Assembly: GCA_019359615.1 (NCBI GenBank)
Contig: JAHHHA010000005.1
Span: 186,001-250,000 of the forward strand
Length of the DNA: 64,000 nt
Source of the DNA: Cyanosarcina radialis HA8281-LM2
GTDB taxonomy: Bacteria > Cyanobacteriota > Cyanobacteriia > Cyanobacteriales > CCAP-1448
Reading direction: 5' to 3'
The translations under genes were made by a program, and so were the position numbers. The notes under the pieces were generated by a model. It worked only from the letters and a program-made list of their open reading frames with translations, had not been told where the DNA came from and did not search any database. Of this stretch, positions 17,801 through 24,950 are shown one piece after another. Each line of letters starts with the position of its first letter. Position 1 is the stretch's first letter.

Positions 17801-18929
17801 TAACGAATCTCGCCTCACCGAAGGCTTAGCCGCGATCGAACGCAACGCCAAACAGCAATCTCAATTAATTGAAGATTTGCTCGATATTTCTCGCGTCATG
17901 CGAGGCAAACTAACGCTCAAGTCAATTCCTCTGAGTTTACTCCCGGTTATTTCCACTGCTTTAGAAACCGTTCGCTTAGGAGCAGAGGCTAAAGGACTTC
18001 AACTTTACCTGCAACTCGATGCCAACGTCGGCCGCATCTTGGGAGATGCAGGGCGATTGCAACAAGTAATGTGGAATCTGTTCTCGAACGCCGTCAAGTT
18101 TACTCCCAAAGGGGGACGAATCGAGGTGCGACTGGAAAGGGTGGTGGAGAGAGGGGGAGATGGGGAGATGGGGAGATGGGGAGATGGGGAGAGAGGGAGA
18201 GAAACAGGAGAGGTATCTGCAATCTCTACTGTCAAAGCTTTTGCCCAGATAAGAGTTGCAGATACGGGGAAAGGCATCAGCGCGGAGTTTTTGCCTTACG
18301 TGTTCGACTATTTCCGTCAAGAAGATAGCTCTAGCACCCGTCACTTTGGCGGATTGGGGTTAGGAATGTCTATTGCCCGTCAAATTGTCGAAATGCACGG
18401 CGGGACGATTTGGGTAGAGAGTCCCGGTGAAGGGCATGGTGCAACTTTCTTCGTGCAGTTCCCGCTGCTGCCAGAGACCATCGTTCCTCAACCAAAACTA
18501 GAAATACCTGCGACCGAGTTATCCGACTCGTTACCTTTAGCGGGCATTCGAGTGTTAGTGGTGGATGACGATACCGATAATCTCCAGTTCTTAACGTTGT
18601 TCCTGCAAGAAAACGGCGCTATTGTCACTGCCGCTGCCTCGGCTTCAGAAGGCTTAAAGATCGCCCAGCAATCCCCTCCAGATCTTCTTCTCAGCGATAT
18701 TGGGATGCCAGAGATGGATGGTTACAGCTTGCTAGCAGCCATTCGGTCTTTGCCCGCTGAAATTGCCAGCGTGCCCGCGATCGCTTTAACTGCCTACGCC
18801 CAAGAAATCGATCGTCACCGGGCCCTAGCGGTTGGCTTTCAAGAACACCTAGCAAAACCGATCGAATCAGATTTACTGCTCGCTAAAATCTTGGCAGCGA
18901 TCGATCGTTCTAAACGTTCTGCCCCCTAA
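14886..18929 (+). CDS. Multi-PAS hybrid sensor histidine kinase/response regulator
   Basis: 1347 aa and soluble. Seven PAS/PAC units can be counted, beginning near residues 20, 163, 287, 413, 540, 669 and 794, each followed by a DITxRQ-type linker. HisKA has its His in VVSHELRTPLNPIL (about 950); HATPase shows VADTGKGIS and GGLGLGMSIARQ; a C-terminal receiver has VVDDDTDN, Asp in LLLSDIGMPEMDG, and Lys in HLAKPIES. A low-complexity insertion (about residues 1087-1113) rich in Gly, Glu and Arg sits in the HATPase domain. Starts at 14886 or 14916 (MANNIPS) are both possible. A cytoplasmic sensor integrating several signals; the ligands are unknown. Confidence 0.93.
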   Translation: MRNQSNDRPQMANNIPSDRSTLLSTSEPIAAVILQLADGTIAACNPATAEILGYTAEELIGKTPFDLTWQTIYADGSAFLPADYPAIIACQTGQPCIQVSMGFYRPDRELIWLKLDAQPLFRASESAPYAVVTTISKLAEPNSLPPSAPDCQLTEAALRESEARFRQIAETIEDVFWISNPWERQIYYLSPAYERIWGRSRERAYTDYQSWYESIHPEDRPRLQAAFFQQIQAGNFDAEYRIVRPDGSMRWIHDRGFAVKDEFGNCKQVVGIAEDITERQQAAAILGETEQRLQNIVANVPSIVWTAAPDGTINWASDGWYAYTGITPEQNARDWPQVLHPDDLDRCLTQWHRALEEGREYKIEVRNRRHDGEYRWFLTQATPRRDRTGRIIAWFGSTTDIDDRKQAEESLRQSEEFKNRMLDSSPDCIKVLDLDGQLTYMNAGGMCLMEIDDFACYHNAEWLGFWQGKDRYRAEAALASAKAGEMAVFQGYCPTAKGTPKWWEVIVSPIFDGTGRVEKVLSLSRDITARQQTEIALRENEERLRLALTAANQGLYDLNIQTGEAIVSPQYALMLGYDPLEFEENNAKWQERTHPDDRERVSRAYEDYIAGRSNRYEVEFRQRTKLGNWKWILSIGSIVEWDDDVEPLRLLGTHTDISDRKQTEMALQESETRLQLALIAGRMGIFDWNVPTGAVVWSEDHYTLLGFRPGTIEPTYQIWAECVHPDDLQTVEAAIQQAMAQQTEYCQQYRVIWPDGSVHWVEGRGQVFYDTRGRCVRMLGVLIDVSDRQQAELALRDSEERCRYLVESIPQLVWTADRSGVLLDVNQRWIDYTGVTLAQIHLDGWASIVHPDDALAMNDRWLAAQTAGSHYQAEGRMRRADGIYRWHLHQAMPLKDDRDRIVKWFGTATDIHDRIELERQRDRLLAQEREARTEAERANRLKDEFLAVVSHELRTPLNPILGWVQILQRGKFNESRLTEGLAAIERNAKQQSQLIEDLLDISRVMRGKLTLKSIPLSLLPVISTALETVRLGAEAKGLQLYLQLDANVGRILGDAGRLQQVMWNLFSNAVKFTPKGGRIEVRLERVVERGGDGEMGRWGDGERGRETGEVSAISTVKAFAQIRVADTGKGISAEFLPYVFDYFRQEDSSSTRHFGGLGLGMSIARQIVEMHGGTIWVESPGEGHGATFFVQFPLLPETIVPQPKLEIPATELSDSLPLAGIRVLVVDDDTDNLQFLTLFLQENGAIVTAAASASEGLKIAQQSPPDLLLSDIGMPEMDGYSLLAAIRSLPAEIASVPAIALTAYAQEIDRHRALAVGFQEHLAKPIESDLLLAKILAAIDRSKRSAP
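18144..18222 (+). repeat. GGGGAGAT tandem repeat within a kinase gene
   Basis: An eight-base unit GGGGAGAT is repeated about four to five times and then degenerates. It adds about 25 residues to the HATPase domain without breaking frame. The same purine-rich motif occurs in non-coding DNA at 32855-32900, 38940-38980 and (complement) 44500-44560. Confidence 0.8.
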
Positions 18930-18934
18930 AAGTG

Positions 18935-18982
18935 GGGCAGGCATCCTGCCCGCTTGTGGGATAGCCAAGATGGCTATCCCAC
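18935..18982. repeat. Two hairpins after the hybrid kinase gene
   Basis: GGGCAGG-CAT-CCTGCCC (18935-18951) and GTGGGATAGCC-AAGAT-GGCTATCCCAC (18956-18982) start just after the stop codon. They probably form the transcript end, although no T-run follows. Relatives lie at 4728, 57504 and 61601. Confidence 0.75.
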
Positions 18983-19165
18983 AAGAATTACCCCACGATC
19001 TTTTTCCTTTCTCTTTAATACCAAATCCAGTTCTCATACCATCCTTTCAGCCCTCTCCCACCCCCCTGCTTGGTGCAAGCTGCGCGAACAAACAGGGGTC
19101 GGGGTGAGGTCGCCGATGGGGAGAGTAGGAGAAGGCGATTTGCTATAACTTCTACTATCTAGCCT

Positions 19166-19522
19166 TTAGCGAGAATAGTTGTCGGAGTTACCAGTATCGT
19201 TCTTGAAGGCATCAACGGTTCTTTTAGCCGTGTCTTTATACATCTCACCCATATCTTTCACGGCTTGGGCTGATTCTCCGGCAATGTTTTTCACTCGTTC
19301 GCCAGGAGCATTTTCCGTGGCGCGGCCTTCTTGCTTCCACTGGGCATTAGTTTCAGGTCGATCGAAATAGCGATCGCTAGAGTTGGAGCGATCGTTTCCC
19401 AGACTGACATTGGTATTGAGCAGGAAAAATCCTACTAACAAGGCTGCCAAAAACTGTTTGGCGGGAAACTGCTCGATCAGAAAATTGAAGGGGGCGATCG
19501 TCCAGGCAATCAACTTTTTCAT
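19166..19522 (-). CDS. Small exported or membrane-anchored hypothetical protein
   Basis: 118 aa. ATG 19522 is chosen because GGAG lies 6 nt upstream; an ATG at 19534 is in frame but has no site. Residues 20-42 (FPAKQFLAALLVGFFLLNTN) form a single membrane helix or signal peptide. The rest is polar and charged (RSNSSDRYFDRPETNAQW) with a helical C-terminus (GERVKNIAGESAQAVKDMGE). No known domain; the amphipathic tail resembles stress-induced proteins of the CsbD/LEA kind only in composition. Confidence 0.75.
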   Translation of the reverse strand: MKKLIAWTIAPFNFLIEQFPAKQFLAALLVGFFLLNTNVSLGNDRSNSSDRYFDRPETNAQWKQEGRATENAPGERVKNIAGESAQAVKDMGEMYKDTAKRTVDAFKNDTGNSDNYSR

Positions 19523-19808
19523 CACATACTCCATTAGTACATTCTCAATCCGAAATCCAGACTAACTAGCCCAAAAATAATGTTCCTCTACCATAAGTCG
19601 TAAGCTTTTTAAGATCGGGGATGAAGAATGAGAAAACGTAGATTAATCAGTCTAAAGATATAAAATTTACCAGCGATCGGTCTAGATTTTGCTTGAGATA
19701 TCGATCGTAATTCTCACCGCAAGTAGAGAAAGCCAGACAAAGCATTTTCTAAGCTGGAAAAAGACTCTTTTCAAGTCAAATTTATCATTAAAAATAAAAG
19801 GAGCAGTC

Positions 19809-20177
19809 ATGAGCCATCACTCATCAATACATCAACTGAGCCAAGAAATGCAGCAGTGCATTCAAAACTGCTGGGATTGTTACAGTCTTTGCCTCAATAC
19901 TGCCACTACTTACTGCTTGCAACAAGGAGGACACCACGTAGAAGCTGCTCACCTCCAATTAATGCTTGATTGTGCAGAAATTTGTCAAACCAGTGCTAAT
20001 TTCATGCTGCGGAGTTCCAGTTTCCACGAGCGAATTTGCGGTATTTGTGCGGAAATATGCGATCGCTGCGATCGAGATTGTCAAAAGTTCGGCGACGATC
20101 TGCAAATGCAAGCTTGCGCCGATATCTGCCGTCGTTGTGCCGAATCGTGCCAGCAAATGGCAATGGCAAGAGTTTAA
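19809..20177 (+). CDS. Four-helix bundle copper-binding protein (Csp-like)
   Basis: 122 aa from ATG 19809, with AAAGGAG 5 nt upstream. I count 16 Cys spaced along helices (CIQNCWDCYSLC, CAEIC, CGICAEICDRCDRDC, CADICRRCAESC), the pattern of the Csp copper-storage family, whose tetramers bind many Cu(I) ions inside the helix bundle. There is no signal peptide, so it should be cytosolic like Csp3. It would buffer or store copper. A heavy-metal chaperone gene lies about 1.6 kb downstream. Confidence 0.9.
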   Translation: MSHHSSIHQLSQEMQQCIQNCWDCYSLCLNTATTYCLQQGGHHVEAAHLQLMLDCAEICQTSANFMLRSSSFHERICGICAEICDRCDRDCQKFGDDLQMQACADICRRCAESCQQMAMARV

Positions 20178-20292
20178 TTTAAGTAATAAGCTTGCCCTGA
20201 GCAACGCCGAAGGGTAATAAGTGAGAGAAGAACTGGAAGGCTTCTTACTTATTACCTTTGTTTGGTAATTTCAACAGCAGAGGTAAACTAAG

Positions 20293-20634
20293 ATGGTAGA
20301 CAAAAGTGTTACTAAAGTTGATGCCGAGTTTTCTCCTAAAGGTGAAATGGGGCAAAAGTATTTAGCATCGGGGGTCAAGCTTTCTTTGCGCCTGTGGGAA
20401 AACGAACGACCTGGAGAAATGAAACCCGCAACTAGTCGAGATTATGAAACTGCTGGCTATGTAATTCAAGGACGCGCTCAGTTGCATCTCGAAGGGCAAA
20501 CAATATTACTAGAACCCGGTAGTTCTTGGATCGTACCTTCAGGGGCAAAGCACGCTTACCAAATTTTAGAATCTTTTACAGCAGTAGAAGCAACTTGTCC
20601 GCCAGCAGAAGTTAAAGGACGCGATCCGCAGTAA
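20293..20634 (+). CDS. Cupin domain protein
   Basis: 113 aa single cupin. The core reads GYVIQGRAQLHLEGQTILLEP, then GSSWIVPSGAKHAYQI, matching the second cupin motif (PxG-x2-H). The first motif is weak: the expected HxH is absent (ATSRDYETAGYVIQG), so the metal site is incomplete. The function is unknown. It follows the copper-storage gene on the same strand and has a clear terminator after it. Confidence 0.85.
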   Translation: MVDKSVTKVDAEFSPKGEMGQKYLASGVKLSLRLWENERPGEMKPATSRDYETAGYVIQGRAQLHLEGQTILLEPGSSWIVPSGAKHAYQILESFTAVEATCPPAEVKGRDPQ

Positions 20635-20668
20635 CTAAGAATACAGAAGTTCAGAAGTTAGAAACTTT

Positions 20669-20707
20669 AAATTCTCCCTTTCCTTTTAGAAGAGGGAGAA
20701 TTTATTT
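20669..20707 (+). terminator. Rho-independent terminator after the cupin gene
   Basis: Perfect 11-bp arms AAATTCTCCCT (20669-20679) and AGGGAGAATTT (20693-20703) with a 13-nt loop, followed by ATTTT. It lies 35 bp after the stop codon and, being symmetric, could also stop the Hlip transcript from the other side. Confidence 0.75.
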
Positions 20708-20822
20708 TAATCGACAGTATTAGGGGAGCTTTCCTAGTCCTTAACGATCGATCCGTCAATTTTAATTGGATCGTCTATTTTTTTAGGATCTAGGTCGTCA
20801 AATCGGTCTAACTACTAAGGAT

Positions 20823-21032
20823 TTAGTAAGAGATAAAATGCAGCACGTCCCGAAGAACGCTGTAACCAGCTAAATCCCAAAGCAAGTAAGCCAAAAAACC
20901 AACCATGGCCAAGCGTCCGTTCCAAAGTTCGGCTTGGGGGTTCCAACCAAATATGAAAGCGTTGCGATCTGTACCATTATAAGCTCTAGCAACCGGAGGA
21001 TTGCTAGTAGTTGTTTCAGGGTTAGTAGTCAT
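20823..21032 (-). CDS. High-light-inducible protein (Hlip/SCP, chlorophyll a/b-binding-like)
   Basis: 69 aa. One membrane helix carries the chlorophyll-binding signature: WNPQAELWNGRLAMVGFLAY (ExxNGRxAMxGF), followed by LLWDLAGYSVLRD. The polar N-terminus (residues 1-28) faces the cytosolic side. Hlips dimerise, bind chlorophyll and carotenoid, and protect photosystem assembly under high light and other stress. AGGA lies 10 nt before the ATG. No clear HLR1 element was found upstream. Confidence 0.93.
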   Translation of the reverse strand: MTTNPETTTSNPPVARAYNGTDRNAFIFGWNPQAELWNGRLAMVGFLAYLLWDLAGYSVLRDVLHFISY

Positions 21033-21508
21033 GCGTTCTGTTCCTAGAAAAGTGGTTTGCTACCTTCATACTATTGATTCAATAAATGCTTGTTTTCTAT
21101 CTAAGGTATTAGTTTGATTGGAATTTTAGAAATTTATGCGATCGATATTTGATAATTGCAACTAGTTTTTTATACTTTGAATGTAACAATAAAATGTTTG
21201 ATATTCAGTGCCTATGCCTTTTTTAAAATAAATTTTTATCTTCAATTATAAACTGTTGGGCTTAAGTGTAACCAGATTTTATGTGCTTGAGACTGGATCG
21301 ATAATAACTATCTCAAGCAAATCGATCGAGTATTACTGTTTTGCACCCGATCGCAATGCTTTTTATGCAAAACAGCACTTAGGTAGCAATTGCAGATATA
21401 TTTCTTTAGTTAGAAAATCTCAAAATTAAAATCGTACCCCAGGAAGAGGCGCGATGGCAGCAATTTGCAGAATATAAGTGAAAGCAACTCAACAAAAGGA
21501 AAATAGAT
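21033..21508. other. AT-rich intergenic region with two strong stem-loops
   Basis: No gene is seen. It contains the Hlip promoter on one side. Two stem-loops occur close together: TGCTTGAGA (21284-21292) with TCTCAAGCA (21311-21319), and CTGTTTTGCA (21336-21345) with TGCAAAACAG (21366-21375). They could belong to a 5' leader of the 54-aa gene or to a small RNA. Confidence 0.45.
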
Positions 21509-21673
21509 ATGAGTCAGTCTAAATCTACTAATGAAAAGCATCCCGATAATGCCGTTCCTGTAGGAGGCGATCCGATTACTCCTTCGGTCGGAACAGCGCT
21601 TACAGGTATAGGAGTCCTAACCGCGATCGTTGCGCCGATATTAGCAATCTGTATCGGGATTATTAGACCCTAA
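21509..21673 (+). CDS. 54-aa single-pass membrane protein
   Basis: A small ORF with a good ribosome site (AAAGGAAAATAGAT before ATG). The product starts with a polar region (MSQSKSTNEKHPDNAVPVGG) and has a single hydrophobic helix at residues 28-52 (TALTGIGVLTAIVAPILAIC, then IGIIRP). It is similar in form to small thylakoid or photosystem-associated proteins, but I do not recognise it. It lies between the Hlip and heavy-metal chaperone genes. Confidence 0.6.
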   Translation: MSQSKSTNEKHPDNAVPVGGDPITPSVGTALTGIGVLTAIVAPILAICIGIIRP

Positions 21674-21765
21674 TTTTAATAATGTCTAATCCGAGCGTGG
21701 GGTAAAGCCCGCTACTGCGGGCTAAATAAAGAAGAGCTTGTTATCAACCAACTGAGAACTTTAAA

Positions 21766-21987
21766 ATGGCACTCGAACTGAAAATTTCTAATATTAAGTG
21801 TTCTGACTGCATCGAGACAATTGAAGAAGCGATCGCGATCGTCGATCCTAACGCCCAAGTGCAAATAAATGAAGAGTTAAAAACAGTTAGAGTGGAACCT
21901 AAAGATCCACAGCAGGCGATCGCATCTGAAGAATCTATTAAGCAAGCTATAACTGCTGCGGGTTATCAAATTATTCCTACCTCTTGA
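21766..21987 (+). CDS. Heavy-metal-associated (HMA) domain protein, CopZ/Atx1-like
   Basis: 73 aa single HMA domain. The metal site is C12-x-x-C15 (NIKCSDCIETIEEAI), with the ferredoxin-like ending SIKQAITAAGYQII. The Met usual in MxCxxC is replaced by Ile. It should bind Cu(I) or a similar soft metal and pass it to a P-type ATPase or, here possibly, the nearby Csp-like store. No ATPase gene is in the window. Confidence 0.85.
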   Translation: MALELKISNIKCSDCIETIEEAIAIVDPNAQVQINEELKTVRVEPKDPQQAIASEESIKQAITAAGYQIIPTS

Positions 21988-22133
21988 CCGAGTGAGCGAC
22001 AACAGGCGAATCTGGCTGGAAGAAACCCGCCCTGCCACAGCGATAAGCGATCGCCTGCTATCTTTGTTGCATCCGAGTAAAAATTAAACCTGGCATTTAT
22101 TAGTTAAGTGGGATCGCGATTTGAGAATATCAG

Positions 22134-22403
22134 TTATGGAAAATAGCGATAAATATCTTTACGGTGTAGCACTCGTTGAAATGTAACTGTTTCACCATCA
22201 AACATCAGACCAATTCGATAATCACCTATCCGAATCCGATAAGCATTTTCGTATCCTTTTAACTTAGTTAAATTGGCGATTTACTCAAAGCTGAAAATAT
22301 TTGGTATTTCTTCAAATACGAGTGACTCGATCGATTCAAAGTATGGGGTACTTTTAAGATTTTTGAGATCTTTCAGAAAGCTAGGTAGGTACTGTGTATT
22401 CAC
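22134..22403 (-). pseudogene. RelE/ParE-type toxin with an in-frame stop
   Basis: Starts at a GTG (22403) overlapping the antitoxin stop as GTGA. Codons 1-40 read MNTQYLPSFLKDLKNLKSTP and SLVFEEIPNIFSFE, then TAA at 22283-22281, then IANLTKLKGYENAYRIRIGD and YRIGLMFDGETVTFQRVLHR with KDIYRYFP. The second half is the typical RelE C-terminus. A CAA to TAA change would explain the stop. Toxin activity is probably lost, unless the stop is read through. Confidence 0.75.
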
Positions 22404-22603
22404 TCTTTCTTAAGTTCTGCTAAGGCTTCACTGATGCTACGCGGTGTTTCGCCTTGGACTTCCTTCATAGCCAGAATTAGGGCTTCATCTTCAATAACTT
22501 CCAACAGGTGTTGATAATCATTAAAATCTATCACGACTTGCTGGATATTACCTTCAGCGTCAGCAATTAGTTTTCTGACAAATGGATATTTATCTACTTC
22601 CAT
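22400..22603 (-). CDS. RelB/Phd-like antitoxin
   Basis: 67 aa. Helical and acidic, with the pattern VVIDFNDYQHLLEVIEDEAL and EALAELKKE typical of cyanobacterial antitoxins that precede RelE-like toxins. The stop overlaps the toxin GTG start. It should bind and neutralise the toxin and repress its own promoter. It remains intact although the toxin has a stop codon. Confidence 0.78.
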   Translation of the reverse strand: MEVDKYPFVRKLIADAEGNIQQVVIDFNDYQHLLEVIEDEALILAMKEVQGETPRSISEALAELKKE

Positions 22604-22680
22604 CTGATTTTTAGCCTGTTTGTTGCTGTCATCTTATCAGTGTAGCGCGATCGCAGTCCTTGGGTTGACCTCTCCCCCAG

Positions 22681-22703
22681 CCCCTCTCCTGCAAGGAGAG
22701 GGG
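22681..22703. repeat. CCCCTCTCCT hairpin
   Basis: CCCCTCTCCT-GCA-AGGAGAGGGG, part of a dispersed unit that also occurs at 23194-23216 and, in variants, at 4819, 35515 and 47356. The two local copies flank the DUF559 gene. Confidence 0.8.
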
Positions 22704-22753
22704 AGCCGGAATTTCCCCCTTCCCTTGCTCTTAAGGGGGCAGGGAGGTTAGGT

Positions 22754-23149
22754 TTATTCAGCACAAGCGATCGCAATGCGCTTCAAAACACTCTCAATAT
22801 TTTGTCTGACTTCTTCATTTTTAATTCTCAGCAAGCGTAATCCCCGTGCTGATAAGATGCGATCGCGATCGGCATCGTATTCAGTTTGCTGTTCGTGAAT
22901 TTCTCCATCAACTTCGATTATCAACCCAGCCGCATGACAGTAGAAATCGGCAATAAATCCATCAATAATTTGCTGGCGGCGAAAGTGAAAACCCTGCAAG
23001 CGATTAGTTCGCAGGTGTTGCCAAAGTATTTTCTCTTCCGCTGTCATTTGATGGCGCAATTCTTTGGCACGTTGGATTTTGGTTGGGGAAACATTTTGTC
23101 CGATAACAATATTTTGATTTACTTCTTTTTTAGGTGTGAAATTATTCAT
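22754..23149 (-). CDS. DUF559 domain protein (Vsr-like nuclease fold)
   Basis: 131 aa. DUF559 motifs are clear: AKELRHQMTAEEKILWQHLR, GFHFRRQQIIDGFIADFYC, and LIIEVDGEIHEQQTEYDADR, where the Asp and Glu form the PD-(D/E)xK-like metal site. The C-terminus LRIKNEEVRQNIESVL is also typical. The fold is related to very-short-patch repair endonucleases, but activity of DUF559 proteins is mostly untested. The gene is flanked by two copies of the same hairpin repeat, a possible sign of mobility or simple repeat spread. Confidence 0.9.
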   Translation of the reverse strand: MNNFTPKKEVNQNIVIGQNVSPTKIQRAKELRHQMTAEEKILWQHLRTNRLQGFHFRRQQIIDGFIADFYCHAAGLIIEVDGEIHEQQTEYDADRDRILSARGLRLLRIKNEEVRQNIESVLKRIAIACAE

Positions 23150-23193
23150 TTATGTTAAAGATGAAAATAGGTTGTGGCTGACCTCTCCCCCAG

Positions 23194-23293
23194 CCCCTCT
23201 CCTGCGAGGAGAGGGGAGCCAGAGTTTCCCCTTCCCTTGATTTTCCCCCTTCCCTTGATTTTCCCCCTTCCCTTGATTTTCCCCCTTCCCTTG
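23194..23293. repeat. Hairpin plus 18-bp tandem repeat
   Basis: The hairpin CCCCTCTCCT-GCG-AGGAGAGGGG (23194-23216) is followed by about 3.7 copies of an 18-bp unit, CCCCCTTCCCTTGATTTT, at 23227-23293. Confidence 0.85.
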
Positions 23294-23306
23294 CAGGGTA
23301 GGGGGG

Positions 23307-23528
23307 TTAGGTCTTTCCAGATTTTTGCTGAGAGGCGGGATTTGTTACTGGACAGCTAATACTTTGAGTTTGAGTCTGCTTTTGGGTATTAGCATTAGCA
23401 ACTGCAAACCCAGCGCCGAAGGAAATACCCGCACCGAGAAGAAGGGCTAGCAGAGTTTCTGAGAGGCGTAGGTTAACAGACAGTACAGACTTTTCTTCTG
23501 ACTGATGGAAATTATTATTTGGTATCAT
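23307..23528 (-). CDS. Small single-pass membrane protein
   Basis: 73 aa with one hydrophobic helix at about residues 22-45 (LSETLLALLLGAGISFGAGF) and a Gln/Thr-rich tail (NTQKQTQTQSISCPVTNPAS). AGGAATCAATACC precedes the ATG. No family recognised; its 3' end lies against repeat DNA, so the tail could be repeat-derived. Confidence 0.55.
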   Translation of the reverse strand: MIPNNNFHQSEEKSVLSVNLRLSETLLALLLGAGISFGAGFAVANANTQKQTQTQSISCPVTNPASQQKSGKT

Positions 23529-23651
23529 GGTATTGATTCCTGTAGAAGGGAATTAAATTGCGAACTTTGCCAGTGCTGACCGCGAATCAGTGCTGGCTTG
23601 CTATTTGAGTGCAGTGGTTTGTCATTTTCTTGCTGGGAAATTCTTCCTCCT

Positions 23652-24239
23652 TTATTTCTCAATCTTGTTCTTACTGGACAGCCAAACATTTGCCACTTTG
23701 ATTTGAACGAATGCCCAAAACAACTCTAAGAGATACTGAATTCTCTTGAATCTGATAAACCATAAAGGTTTTTTAGCTTTTGTCAATCGGTGAAGCCTTT
23801 CTTGAAAGTCAGCGTAACGATCTTCAGGTAAAAGCCTGTAGATTATACTTGCTGCTGGCGATAAGTTTTTAATTTTTATGTGTTTATTACTCGTCTGTAG
23901 TCCAGGTACTTCTATACCCAGCCATTGGTTAAGTTGCAAGAGCCACGAGAAGAGACAATACATTAGGTACAGCAATCCGAAAGCCACCAGTCCACTTGCC
24001 AATATTACTATCAAGATACTTATCCATTCCTTGCCACTGAAAAATCCTAGCCAGAGCCCCATTAGGTAGATTGAAAAGATACTCATTAGCCCTACAAATA
24101 CCAGCATCAACCAATACAATTTTTTTACTAGTTCTGCTATACAAATCATTAGATCGAGCAAGATCCCAGCTTCTTTATGCAGTACCCACAACGCTAGGAA
24201 CAACCACACTAGCTGTCCTGAATTCTTCTTTTTTGCCAT
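23652..24239 (-). CDS. Membrane protein in a PadR operon
   Basis: 195 aa. Three hydrophobic helices in the first half (VWLFLALWVLHKEAGILLDL, LMLVFVGLMSIFSIYLMGLW, ISILIVILASGLVAFGLLYL), then a soluble part with LLPEDRYADFQERLHRLTKA and a final helical region. It begins 1 bp after the stop of a PadR-family regulator. Such pairs are common, with the membrane protein often the regulated partner. Function unknown. Confidence 0.75.
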   Translation of the reverse strand: MAKKKNSGQLVWLFLALWVLHKEAGILLDLMICIAELVKKLYWLMLVFVGLMSIFSIYLMGLWLGFFSGKEWISILIVILASGLVAFGLLYLMYCLFSWLLQLNQWLGIEVPGLQTSNKHIKIKNLSPAASIIYRLLPEDRYADFQERLHRLTKAKKPLWFIRFKRIQYLLELFWAFVQIKVANVWLSSKNKIEK

Positions 24240-24240
24240 A

Positions 24241-24594
24241 TTAAGCTCCTTCTAAAATAGAGGAACCTTCTGCTGCTCTAGCAGCTAGTGAAACACGGTA
24301 ATCTCGAACTTCTTTGAGCGTTATTGCTCCCAGACCTGTCATTTTGTAATACTTTCGTCTAGCGCCACCTGTTACCTCCTGCTCGTCACCCCAACGCCAA
24401 ACGATCAGTCCCTTTTTCTCTAGCCTATTTAAAGCTGGATACAAACTACCGAAACCTAGTTCGCTAGGTCTGCCCAGATTTAGCTCGTCAAGAATTTCTA
24501 GCCCATAGAGTTCGCGTCTTCCAAGACAAGTGAGAATATCTTCGTCTATGGCTGAAAGTCTTACTGGCTCTTCTGGTTGAGATTTTTTGCCCAT
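24241..24594 (-). CDS. PadR family transcriptional regulator
   Basis: 117 aa from ATG 24594 (MGKKSQPEEPVRLSAIDEDI), with AAGGA before it; a longer form from 24720 would read through repeat DNA. The winged helix is clear: ILTCLGRRELYGLEILDEL, then GFGSLYPALNRLEKKGLIVW, and GARRKYYKMTGLGAITLKEV. PadR proteins usually repress neighbouring genes until a ligand binds. It should control itself and the membrane protein that follows. Confidence 0.9.
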   Translation of the reverse strand: MGKKSQPEEPVRLSAIDEDILTCLGRRELYGLEILDELNLGRPSELGFGSLYPALNRLEKKGLIVWRWGDEQEVTGGARRKYYKMTGLGAITLKEVRDYRVSLAARAAEGSSILEGA

Positions 24595-24950
24595 AATCCT
24601 TAGTTGATTTAGAAGAACTTTACAATCCCATAGTATATTAAAAACATATAAGTATCCATCTTTTTCTAAGATTGACTTTTCACTGCATTGGCAAGACCCC
24701 TCTCCAAACCTCTCCCCCACAGGGGGAGCTTATAGGTGTATGTTTTCAAAAATTGGCTCTGTGAGGGATTAGTAGACGACGAAAACAATGGCTTTTCTTC
24801 CCCTGCTCCCCCTGCATCCCCTGCTCCAGAACCACCCCAAATCTCAAAAACATACCCTTGAAAGCACAGGGGGAGAGGCTTTGAATGGCTTCAGTTCGAT
24901 CGCCTTTCGCCTTTCTCCCCCTTCCCTCGCTCCTTAAAGGGGTTGGGGGG
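24595..24950. other. Intergenic region between PadR and acnB
   Basis: No gene is seen. It contains CCCCTCTCC- and CCCCCT-rich repeat fragments (24695-24735, 24915-24955) and, near its left end, the PadR operon promoter. Repeat DNA reaches up to the stop codon of acnB. Confidence 0.5.

Noticed and set aside
14886-18929. GGGGAGAT run considered as an assembly error in the hybrid kinase
   Set aside because: The frame is kept and the same motif is found in several independent places, so a real repeat is more likely, though copy number may be uncertain.
22681-23216. DUF559 gene flanked by identical hairpins considered as a mobile element
   Set aside because: The hairpins belong to a family scattered across the window and are not terminal inverted repeats; no target duplication was seen.
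23194-23293. Tandem repeats considered as a CRISPR array
   Set aside because: The 18-bp units are contiguous with no spacers, and there are no cas genes.
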